Positions 45,286-55,234 of a DNA stretch of 64,000 bases are shown piece after piece (position 1 is the stretch's first letter; the number at the start of each line of letters is the position of its first letter). The DNA lies in the NCBI RefSeq assembly GCF_009870125.1, contig NC_046683.1:63999869-64063868 (forward strand), in the 5' to 3' direction. The DNA comes from Drosophila pseudoobscura. Its lineage: Eukaryota; Arthropoda; Insecta; Diptera; Drosophilidae. Position numbers and translations under genes: made by a program. A model generated the notes under the pieces. That model did no database searches, was not told the origin of the DNA, and saw only the letters and a program-made list of their open reading frames with translations.

Positions 45286-46999
45286 TCATTTGCGCTTCTT
45301 GAGATTCTCGAAGCGACGCGACAACTCATCGAAATCGATCTCATCTTCATCCTCCTTCTTGCCGCCTGAAGGTCCCGGCGGAATGTCTGGCAGATCCAAG
45401 GGTACATTGGGCAGCGATGGAAGGTCCAAGGCAGGCGGGGCACTCGGAAGTGTGGGCCCCGGAGGTCCACCAGGAGGAAGCTTTGAGCGCGGTTGTGGTT
45501 TCGGTTTGTTGGCATTCTGTGAACGAAAGGAACAAAGGGAGGTTTTTAGCTGGGGATTGAGTATCCCTAGTTTCGGGGCCTGACCTGCAGGTTGACGGGA
45601 TTAATGGAGGTATAACGTGGCGGCGGATCATTGTTGGGTTTGGGGCGCTGTCAAGCAAAAAAAAGGGAAATCAAAAAGCAAATCAAAATCAACAAAAACG
45701 GTGGGAGTGATAGCAGGCAGCAGGCAGGGTATGAATCATTTTCTGGGATGATAAGACTTACACGCATTGACGTCATATAGAGTGAGATAGAGATACAAGG
45801 GCGGAGGAGAAGATACAACCAGTTAAGTGATGAAAGAACGATAAGCACGATCAATGTTAGTAGATTAAAGAGGCAACGCCAAACTAAAGGAAAAACCTAC
45901 CAGAATATTCTCATCTGGGCTGCCCGAATCATCCGTATTGTTAGTTTCCCGCTGCAATAACCCATAAAATCATGCAAAGACATGCGAAAAAGTGTGAGGA
46001 AATATACAAAAAGATCTAGTTACATTTATGAAATTGGTATTCAGATCCTTCTCCTCCGAGCATTTGCCAGGCACCACCGATGGCATCGATGGCTGCGACG
46101 GCGGTGGCTGATTGGGCGGTATGTTGTAGGCAAACGGTGGAGGCGGCTGTGGGCCTCCTGCACAAGCACCAGCGCCTCCTCCACCGCCACCGCCACCGCC
46201 GCCGCCGCCGCCAAATGGCGGATAATTAAACGGTTTGCTTGTGGGTGGCACCGGCATATTGGGAAGCGGCGGCACGGCCGGATACCCAATGAAACCCATC
46301 TGTGGCGGAGGCATGCCACCACCACTGAGATTGTTGCGATCGGAGAGATCGATAAGATGGTGCTGTTCCGGCTTCTGTTCCTCCTGCATCACCTGCGGAT
46401 CCGGCTCGTACTCGATGTTGTAGTTCTTGGCGATGGCAAGCAGATACTTCTCCACCAGCAGCTTGGGCGGCGCCTGTAGGGTGAGCTTGTGCATCAGCTT
46501 CTCGGACACATAATGATCCCCGGTAGCGGTGCGGTTGTGCTCCGCAAACTGCGGCCCGTACTTCGTGATGAAGATGTCCGAGATGATCTTGAGCTCCGCA
46601 ATGTCGCTCTGCAGGCGGGGGCAGACCCACACAAGGCTGGCCACCGGCTCGGCTATGCCCGAGTCCAGCTCCTTCATTTGGGTGATGAGACCGAAGCGAG
46701 CGAGCAACAGGTCGCAGTACATTTCCACCATTTCCATCGCCTCCACCAGGTAATCCTCACTGTGGGACAGAGGGTAGATGTCTGTAGTGGTGGAGGACCA
46801 TTTATCGCGTGTCCTACCGTATTATATGTTCCACCCGGATGCGGGCACGCTCCGTTTTCCCCGTGGCCAGATAATCGGCTATCTCCTTCCTGGACTTTTG
46901 CGTCAGCTCCGCCTTCTTCTTCTCCAGGAGCTTCAAGCGATTGAGGGCCAACCGCAGGTTGGTCTTCAGCTTGTTGTAGTTGGGTCCGCTGGAGAACAT
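45286..46999 (-). CDS. Ist1: IST1 homolog, ESCRT-III-associated protein
   Basis: Regulates ESCRT-III remodelling and VPS4 recruitment in endosomal sorting and cytokinesis. Coding exons (minus strand): 46818-46999, 46024-46759, 45901-45951, 45585-45647 and 45286-45516, in phase, 420 codons. Residues 1-190 form the Ist1 helical domain (NKLKTNLRLALNRLKLLEKK, then RIRVEHIIRED and VEMYCDLLLARF). The middle is Pro/Gly-rich, including a run of Gly codons (about 46177-46213). The last residues (DFDELSRRFENLKKRK) match an MIT-interacting motif (MIM1) that binds VPS4-type MIT domains. A Leu-Pro-rich stretch before it resembles MIM2. The small 51-nt and 63-nt exons are both multiples of three and in phase 0, so either could be skipped. 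This is an inference only. Confidence 0.93.
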
Positions 47000-47171
47000 T
47001 GTGATTTGAGCAGGTACTTTGCTCTGGGCAGCCGTTAACTAATGAAAACTGTGAACTACGTTTTTTGGTGATTCATAAATTAGGGAAAAACAAATGTCAG
47101 TGACGTCACAGGCATGCCAACCTGTGGCTGCACAAGACAGTTGGCAGTTCGGCGAAAGTTCACCATCGATA

Positions 47172-47274
47172 TATCGATATGGTATTTTGTCATCGATGTT
47201 CCGAGTCATATGGTAATTACGGTTCAATTTTTCCACTCGAGCGGCTCATTTTTCAACCACCAATAGTATCGATA
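47172..47274. promoter_or_regulatory. Ist1: DRE cluster upstream of Ist1
   Basis: Two perfect TATCGATA palindromes (47172-47179 and 47267-47274), flanked by near-matches at about 47163 and 47280, lie 170-280 bp upstream of the Ist1 start codon. TATCGATA is the DREF-binding DRE found in many fly housekeeping promoters. The position fits the Ist1 promoter. Confidence 0.65.
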
Positions 47275-47354
47275 GCACTATCGATTTCTTCCCAACCATA
47301 AATTCCGGTAAATTCGATTCGCGCGTAAAAGTGTTTTTTTGTGGTTTCTTGAGC

Positions 47355-47360
47355 TTTATT
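47355..47360 (-). other. Candidate poly(A) signal of Rsph3
   Basis: AATAAA on the minus strand lies 319 bp past the Rsph3 stop codon. A transcript ending here would stop about 80 bp before the DRE cluster of the next gene. Confidence 0.5.
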
Positions 47361-47678
47361 TCGTTGAATTTTCAATAACATAAAAACCTTTAACAATATT
47401 TGTTACAATTTGAAATTTCACCGCTGCACTGCAATTGTGTTTGGCAGCCGGCTGCCGCGATACCAGAGGCAGCACAACCGCCAGACACAACCGCAAAACG
47501 GCGGTGCATGTTCGATCATGTCCATCATAGCGGTTATTTTGGGTATTGTATATATGTATGGATGTGTGTCTTTTTGTCTTGTGTGTATGTGTGTCTGGGA
47601 GGGGCCGCTTTTTGTTCAACTTAAAATCTTAACTAAATCTAAACAAAAAAAATCATTTTGCAGCATTTTGCGAAGTGC

Positions 47679-50600
47679 TCACAAATGCGGAGGCTCCGGC
47701 GGCGGTGTGGGACACTCTTCCTCGGTTCCGGTCTCGCACGGACACGCCTCCATCTCGTCGACCATGCAACCCTCTTCCTCGCAAACATCCGTCGTGAGTG
47801 TGGTGGCCTCGGACAAGTCTTCGCGATAGCCGGCATACACCTCCGCGCGCTGCTTGATGATCTCCTGTATGATGGCCGTGAGGATCTCGCGTGAGTCCAC
47901 AATGTGGCCCACCTCCTCGGCCACCTCCGCCGAGAGCCAGGGACAGATGCTCTTCATGAGCTGCTCCTTCTTCACGGCATCGCTGGCCGGCTCGATGTTC
48001 TCCAGGACCTCGGGCACCAGACTGGCAATGTGGCCCTGCAAGAGCTTGGCTGCCGTCACGCTCTTCTGCATCTCGGCGTCGAGTTCCTTAGCAATGGCAT
48101 CCTGCCGCAGGCGGCGCTCCTTCTCGGCACGCAGACGCATCTCCTCAGCCTCCAGGCGCCGCAGTTCGGCAAGCTCCACCTCGCGTTGGGCGAGGAATCT
48201 GCAAGAGAACGAAATAACTGTATAAAAATGATCTCCGAATGGATCTCTGGTTGGCGTACTCCTCCTGCTTGCGGCGCAAACTGTCCAATTCCATCTCGTG
48301 TGCGACCTCCAGCATGCTCTGCTCGATGCAGGCATCCACCAGGACATCAATAATGGGCTGTGCCTCGGCATCGAAGTGGAAGAGCTCGCCCTCGCCGATT
48401 TCGGTGCCCACATCGACGCCCACCTTCGCGGCGATGAATGGCGGTGTTGGCGGCTTCTCCAAAAACAGATCCGTTTGCGTGTCCACCGTGAATTCGGGTG
48501 GACGCTGTCCCAGTTTCTCCAAATACTTCTCTGTCTGAATAGTCTCGTGTTTGCGGCCCTTCACCGGCGGTGGTGTGCCCAGGACATTCCTCTGGTTTCT
48601 GCATTGGATCGAACGCTTTCGTAGCATATTGCGTCGCTTAATTTCCGCGGCCTTGTCGAAGGGATCCACATCCGCCTGAAAAACACACACAACACAAGAA
48701 AGTGGATCAATCCCGGGTCACGGCTGGCGGAGGACTGCCCGCCCGATGGACAGCAGCACACCACTTACCACCATGGAGGCGTTGCCAAAGTTGCTGCCTT
48801 TTATGACACGACGGTCGTACATGACGTTCTTGTAGGGCTCTGGCGGCGGCACAACGGCTCTGCGGAGGAGGCGAGAGAAAGGCGGTGAGTATTCGTATTC
48901 CATCAATTAAAGGAGAACCTCGACCCAGTTCAACGCTCCCTTGCGTTCCTCTCTCTTTATTCTAGAGCCCCCAAATCTGATGCACCGCCTCCAACGCGGG
49001 CGTGCGATAATCATCAAATTTGTGCATTTCCCAACGCCCCAACGCCCACCAGCTGGCTGCTTGTCAAGTCATCTCCGATTCGAATCAATTTCGAAGGCCC
49101 ACCCCCCTCCCACCACAACCGAAGTTCACTACACTTTTGGGTCAAACGAAAGACCATTAATGGAGTTCCCTCGAGTTTTAAAGCTTTAAAACTCCTTTTT
49201 CGCCGCCCTGGTGAGTAATTTATGACTTGCTAATTTCTATGTACTATTCCTTTGCCAAACATTCCTTGTGTCAGACGTGTGGAAGAACTTGGATCGTGAA
49301 CTCGTGACCTATGCAAATTTTTGTAGCCACTTTTTGGCCGGAAGTCAGACATTGAACGTCGCGGGCGAATGTCTGGTCTGGTCGGTTCGGGTCGGGTCGG
49401 GTCTGGCTGTGGCCTGGCCTGGCCTCATGTTCCTAAAACTTTGGCTCTAAATAACAGGAGGGTTTTTCTCTAGAGTTACACAGCTGTTGGAGGACAAAAT
49501 GATACAGAAATATGGTATACTTAAGGGGATTACTTAAGGGATTAGCTCTGTTCTTGGGATCTGTATTCTGTATTTTGGCAAATGACAAATAATCGTTTAA
49601 CTAGGTTCCCATAAACGAAAGGATACCTTGAGTTTTTCCATTGCTTGCTGTCTGTAAACCCTTTTTTATTATACAATCTCTCTGGTATTTATACTTTTGT
49701 TCCACTTTCCTCATTGCACAAATGTCCCATAAACGAAATGCCCTTTTTTATACACAATTTGCTTACAGTAAACCCCCTTTATTCCGCCCATTATCTTCCG
49801 TATTGTATTCCTCCTCTAAAGTGGCCAGAAAAATGATATTTACTTAATCAACTTCCTGCCTAACCTTCTCGTGTGCATTGTTGAGTGATATATTTCACAT
49901 ATTTACCATCATACGAAAGTGGAGACCCATTTTTGTGGCTGCGCCATTTACCGGAGACACAGAGACACACAACAACCGGCGCCAGGAGCCAGGACACAGG
50001 GGTCTGGGGTCTGGGTTGGGTCGGGTCGGGTCGGTCCCATGTCCTTCCTGCCACACATTTGGGTGCTGGGGCTGGTGTGGCAATTGAACTTAATTTCCCC
50101 ACCAATTTGTGGCACTATTTTTTGTCGTTGCTTTGCCCTTTTTTTGTCGTTGTTTACGAAATCTAGATTTAAATTATTTAAGGGACTGCCAAACGACACG
50201 AAAAACATACGAGTGTCCTTCTCTTTGCCTGTCCTTCTTTTATGCAAGGGTTTCGTCCCGTTTTCCGCTAGTTTCCACTTCATTTTCCCCAGTAGTTTTC
50301 CCTCATTCTCTAACCTAATAAATTAATCAAAACATGACCAAATGAATTGAAAAACAAAAACATTTTCTAATTGAAATGCTAAAACCCACGAAATCGATTG
50401 AAGGAATCCGAGGAAGGAGGTCGAGGGAGGGAGCCCCCCAGAGTCCGTTTCTCATTTGAATTTATGGTAATATTCGTATGGCCGGCCCACTTTACTGCCA
50501 TTGGATGACCGCCAATGCCAATACAGCAAGGAAGCCCCCGCCTTTGGGGGTTTCTCTCTGCGCCTGAGGGGTGGAAACCGAATATCCTGACGTCGCGGCC

Positions 50601-53600
50601 CGTGTGCCTCTGCTTTTATTACCTCTTGTCGCTGGTGCCGCGACGCTGCTGCAGTTGCTGCTGGAACTGGGCCTTCGTTATGTGAAGACCACCGGCCAGG
50701 GATTGCGTTTGATCGGTGGAGGGGGCCTTGGGGGCCGCTGCCACTGGAGCTGCTGCCACTGCCACTGCCGCAGTGGCTGCTGCAACGGCAGCGGTGGCAC
50801 GAAACCCATTCAATCGTGTGGCAGTCACCGCCTTGGGCTCCTTTTCCCCGGGATTGGGCGATTTGAGAGGGTCCTTCGAGTAGTAGCTCTGCAGGATCAT
50901 GGGGTACGAGGAGTAGGCATACACATGGCGCCGCAGCATCGAGGCTGGGAGCATCTGCACTTCGTGGGGCGGCGGCAGAAAGATGCCGGTGGGCACAGTC
51001 GTCTCGAAGCGCGGACGCTGTGTCATGTCGCCGGAGTGACGGGCGGCCATCCAGGCGCCGGTGATGCCGCCGATGCTGCTGATGCCGCCACCGTAGTTCT
51101 CCTCCGGCGCCAGGAAACGCAGCTTGTGGCTCAACTCATCCGCAAAGCTGCGCACCTCCTGGTTGCTCCTCGAGAAGAAGGATCGAGGGGGATCTACATG
51201 GTCCACGGATGGTTCCGGTTCGAGCGGCACCTCCTGTCGCCGTGTGGGACGCACTATGGCCTGCTGTGGTCGCGGATTGAGAGCAAGATCCTCCGAGGGA
51301 TGAGGCTGCAGCACGGAGAAGGCGTTCGTCACCACGTGCTGGAAATTGTAGGGACTCTGATAGCGTTGCACGTTGTAGGAATTGTTCAAGTTGGAGTTGG
51401 AGTTGGAATTGGAGTTGGAGGTGCGTCCTGGTGCATAGGGATAGCTGCTGGAGAAGGAAAAGTTCTGCTGCTGCTGCTGCTGTGGCTGTGGCTGTGGCTT
51501 GGGAAAGTGATCTTCGTGCTGATTCTTGGGGCTGCTGCTGCTGGTCGTCTCTGTCTCTGGCATCGTTCAACAATTGTGTGTGTTTACCGGTAGTTTTGCC
51601 TGCTACGCTGCTCCACTGCTGCTCCTGGCGCTCCCCTCCCGCTTAGGAACGGGCGCTACCGGTCACCGCAACGTCCATTTATAGCCAATGGCTAATGGCC
51701 CTTGGGGCCCGACACACCACACAGCAGACCTTTCCACACGCCGGAAAAAGTTAATCAATATTTTGCCTTTGTTTCGTTCTATTTTCTAGTATTTATTCCG
51801 CCCGCCTCTGCGGAGAGTGCCACACGCGTTGTACCGCACGATTCGAGTGGCGAAAGCCAAATGACCAAGGGACCAAAGGACCTCGCGATGGTCCGAGCCT
51901 TGGGACTGACGCCTCGGCCTGGGGACACGATAAACTTTCGTGTGTGGCATGCCCATCCCATTCCAATGCCCCTCTGGTCAGCGGACTCTGCCCCAGAGTG
52001 CGGTGCGGTGTGGTCTGGTGTGGTGTTGGGGCCTTTTTTTGATGGTGTTGCAATAATAATGCGAAAACTGTTAACAGGCCACCGAATCCCAAGAATTTTT
52101 GCATAGGAATCGTCGCGTCGTGTGTTTGGGTCTCCTTTTTCTCCATTATTGGACCTTGAATTTCGTTATCCGCAAGTGTCGCACCATTTCCCGTGGCACC
52201 TCGATGGGTGGCAGTGGCAGTGGCACTGGCAGTGGCACCTCCTTTGAGCTGCAGATGACTCCACGCATTTCCATTGAATGTGACATTGAATTAAGCATGT
52301 GGCCGGTTCGGGTGGTTTTCTTACCAGGAAATCCTCCCACTTTCCTCCTCCTTTTGGAGGCCACTAATGTCAATGGGCAAGGTCAATCGCGATAAACGAC
52401 AAGGCGGGAAATTAAAGAGTCACTTGAAGCATAATTAAGTGGAATTCGCGGCAATCGAAGGCGCAATTCCGAGATACACAAGGATGTTCCTCGATAAGAA
52501 AGCGGTCTACCAGGAAAAGGCCAGAAGGCAAATAAAGATGGAGGATCTATAATTAAAGTGGGTTCTAGAATCGGGGAACATCTGGCATTGCTTTCGGCTT
52601 CCTTGATCGATTTTTGGGCGATAGAAATCACTCTTGTACAAATATTTGGGGGTTTTCCCTACTATTTGCGGTCTTACGATAGGAAATACCATCGATTTCT
52701 TGAGGACTTCAACGTTTTCTTTGGAGGTTTGAGTCTACGTGGTTTAAGGTATAGATTTTCCCTCCCTGTATTTGTTTTTTTGGTTAGGAATGGGACAATG
52801 TCTCTGGTATATTGAGAACTGTGTTTTCTTAGGGTTTGATGGATATTTTCTTCTCTACTGATATTAGTCAATAATTGAAGGATTTATCTGTCATTTGTGG
52901 GTTTGAAAATGGTTTACTTGGATCCCTATGGATTCTATACAATATCTTAGGGATTTTCCTGTCATTTTCCTGGATTAAATAATACCTAGCAAAATATATT
53001 CTTCTTTAAGGGTTCTAGAATGATATGCATGGGTTCTATTCATGGGTTTTGTTCTCTATGGGTTTTATATGGTGTAATCGATTTCCTTAGAATATACTCC
53101 GTAAAACCTTCCAACTTTTATCAACTTTCTTCAGATAATCCTGCCGTATTCCTTAACTTGACCTTAAGCCGACCCAAGACCGACGCGACCCTCCCCCCTG
53201 CCCCCCCCCAACACCCGTTCTTCTGTCATTGTCCTTCCATTTCTGGTGTATTTTTATGATTGTGCGTCAGTTTTTAAGCACCCAACGAAAGCTGCACAGT
53301 TCGTAAAAAAGGCGCCCCCCTTCGCCCCTCGCCCCGCAATCTGCCCGGTAATCATCATTCGTGCCACTTCTATTGTTACCACCTTTTGTGGCACACGAAT
53401 GTCTCGATTCATTGCGTGTCCGTCCGTCCATTGTGCTGGCCAGCCCCATACCCCGCGAAAGCGTTTAATAATTTATTTACGCAGTTTATGACTTTCGGTT
53501 TCTGGTCTTTCTCTGGATTCCATTGACCCCAACAGCTAGGGGGGGATCGCATCCCTCTCCGATGTGTCCCCGAAATGGATGTGGATGTGGCTGTGGCATC

Positions 53601-53864
53601 TACTTACTTGGGGCAACCTTTGATTTTGACGGGCTTCGGCTGACTGGACCACCAGAAGGCTTGCTTGCAGGGCGGCGCCGGGCAGGGGTTGTCCTGCCAC
53701 TTGATCTGCATCTCTGTGACCTCGGTGCGGATGAGCAAATCCATGCCCAAATTCTTGCCACCGCCGGGGCCACCGCCGCCGCCCCCGCGCAGGCGATCAC
53801 CGCCTGCCCGGTAGCCACTGCCACCGCCGTTTGGCTTGTAGTCGCGTTTCGGAATCGTTGGCAT
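47679..53864 (-). CDS. Rsph3: Radial spoke head protein 3 homolog
   Basis: Structural core of the axonemal radial spoke, and in other species an A-kinase-anchoring protein. It is needed for motile cilia and sperm flagella, so testis expression is expected in flies. Coding exons (minus strand): 53608-53864, 48769-48859, 48260-48675 and 47679-48198, in phase, 427 codons. The first exon is Gly-rich and fly-specific in look. Conserved blocks follow: KNVMYDRRVIKGSNFGN, GRKHETIQTE, TDLFLEKPPTPPFIAAKVG, VGTEIGEGELFHFD, then a helix (DVLVDACIEQSMLEVAHE) that in homologs binds RIIa/DPY-30-type dimers, and a long coiled coil. The tail is acidic and Cys-containing (CEEEGC, CPCETG). The third-to-fourth exon junction uses a weak GTACGC donor at 48259. 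I chose it because it keeps phase and gives KQEEFLAQREVEL, a continuous coiled coil. The large intron 1 holds another gene. Confidence 0.9.
50615..50620 (-). other. Poly(A) signal overlapping the stop of the nested gene
   Basis: The minus strand reads GGTAATAAAAG: the TAA stop (50619-50621) and AATAAA (50615-50620) share two bases. This implies a 3' UTR of only about 10-30 nt. Confidence 0.5.
50619..51563 (-). CDS. Intronless gene nested in Rsph3 intron 1, function unknown
   Basis: A 314-codon uninterrupted frame lies on the same strand as its host, within the host intron 48860-53607. I do not recognise a family. The N-terminal third is Ser/Asn/Gln-rich with a Gln run and an alternating Ser-Asn run. 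The middle has a compositionally normal segment (SFADELSHKLRFL, TGAWMAARHSGD, TGIFLPPPHEVQMLP, ASMLRRHVYAY) that looks like real, folded or motif-bearing protein. The C-terminal third has Ala/Val repeats and a basic end. There is no signal peptide or clear membrane helix. A poly(A) signal overlaps the stop codon, which supports an independent transcript. Nesting inside an axoneme gene suggests testis expression, but that is only inference. Confidence 0.65.
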   Translation of the reverse strand: MPETETTSSSSPKNQHEDHFPKPQPQPQQQQQQNFSFSSSYPYAPGRTSNSNSNSNSNLNNSYNVQRYQSPYNFQHVVTNAFSVLQPHPSEDLALNPRPQQAIVRPTRRQEVPLEPEPSVDHVDPPRSFFSRSNQEVRSFADELSHKLRFLAPEENYGGGISSIGGITGAWMAARHSGDMTQRPRFETTVPTGIFLPPPHEVQMLPASMLRRHVYAYSSYPMILQSYYSKDPLKSPNPGEKEPKAVTATRLNGFRATAAVAAATAAVAVAAAPVAAAPKAPSTDQTQSLAGGLHITKAQFQQQLQQRRGTSDKR

Positions 53865-54516
53865 CACTTCGCGGCTTTTTGTGCGTTTTTTTGTGTGTTA
53901 ATAAATTTACGAAAAGTATCTCTCTCACTCGGGTCAGAGATCTACCGGAATGAAGTGTACAAAACTATGGCCCCAAAATGACGCATTTTCCACGGGCTTA
54001 CTGTTTTTGTTTTTCTTTCGGTTTGGAAATTTTATGATTATTTTGAAATTTGTATTGTTTTGGGACCGACGTTTGCCTGGATTTGTATCCAAAATAAACA
54101 ACAACGGCGGAATTTCCCGTCAGTTGCTATGGAAATGGATATGCGGCATTGTTAAAAAACTGTTGCCGGTGTGGAGGAGGAGGAGTCAGGGCAGTGGAGT
54201 CGTTAAAGATGGGCTCCCTGCGTCCTGTTGCAATGCGCCATTAAGCGGGGGGGTTTTTGTCTGTGCGATATATCTGCGATTTGCGTCTCTGATATGTTTA
54301 TCGAATGAATAATTGGTGGGGTTTTTTTTTTGGGACACCAAATGTTGATTCTCTTTTTTGGTTTTTCCACTCCCGATTTATTGGCTGTAGTATAAATTAT
54401 TCAAGGATTGATTGTGTACTGTCTGTCTTTTAGTGTGAGATTTCTATTTATATATCTCCCTCAATCAAATAGGACTCCATGGACAGCGCAAAGGAATGGA
54501 ATTCTCAGCTTTTTCT

Positions 54517-54685
54517 TAGCTTAAAGCTTGAACTCTAGGCTCCTTTCCTTGGAAGTTTTGAATTTGAATTGCGAAGTTTATTTGGTAATGTGGCAGCACT
54601 CTTTTGTCTATGTTTTAAGCTTAAAGCTTGATGTGTGCTCTTTTGAATAGCGATGTTTATTCAGTAATGTGGCAGCCCTGTTTGG
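54517..54685. repeat. Diverged tandem duplication, two units of about 90 bp
   Basis: The ordered words AAGCTTAAAGCTTGA (or TTAGCTTAAAGCTTGA), TTTTGAAT, GCGA(A/T)GTTTATT, (T/C)AGTAATGTGGCAGC and CTGTTT/CTCTTT occur twice, at 54517-54607 and 54612-54685. More GCAGTG/CAGCAG-like words follow to about 54830. The source is not recognised. Confidence 0.6.
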
Positions 54686-55218
54686 ATGTTACTTTTTCAA
54701 CGAAGTGGCAGCATGAAAAAACAAGCAGTGACACTGCTATCAAGCAGTTGTTCAACTAAGCTGCTGGCAACTGCTTGTAAGCAGCTGTTGTTTGTAGCTA
54801 ACGACAAAGCAGGCAATTCAAAGCAGTGGCTCGATTCAGTATATTTTTATTTATTCATTTATTTACAGCTAGATTACAGCTAAAATATAATAATAAACCA
54901 TCTTACAGTACGATACTTGCAGAGTATAACCCTAACCCTAATAACCTATAACCCTAATATTAGATTTGAAAATTGTTGCAAAATTTGGCCACGCCCCCAC
55001 AAGGGACGAAAATCCACAATTTCGAAGATTCTCTCGCACCAACGCAGAATTATAGAAACTGACAATTTATAGTAGATTTCCGATCTGGATGTGGATGGGA
55101 TAAATATGAATATTATAGCCAGAAAGAACAAATTAAATTGCAGTGGCTCATTCCTTCTCTTTCACACACACTCTTCGTCGTGCAGTGTGCGTCCTCTGGC
55201 GGGGTGTAAGAAATGAAT

Positions 55219-55234
55219 GAGAGAGAGAGAGAGA
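55219..55234. repeat. (GA)n microsatellite
   Basis: A run of GA dinucleotides of about 16 bases lies in non-coding DNA downstream of the 54.5-kb repeat. Confidence 0.85.

Noticed and set aside
45754..45777. Good-looking GTAAGT donor in the Ist1 intron (after ATGACGTCAATGCGT)
   Set aside because: No acceptor AG lies upstream to make an internal exon, so it was not included. It could only serve an alternative first exon.
50571..51593. Long plus-strand open frame (340 codons) over the nested gene
   Set aside because: It is the antisense shadow of the minus-strand frame 50619-51563. Its translation is His/Gly/Leu-rich without recognisable motifs, and the minus-strand frame has the better start and a poly(A) signal.
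54926..54960. TTAGGG-like telomere repeats
   Set aside because: Only two adjacent TTAGGG units plus variants. Drosophila telomeres do not use this repeat, so it is a chance AT-rich run.
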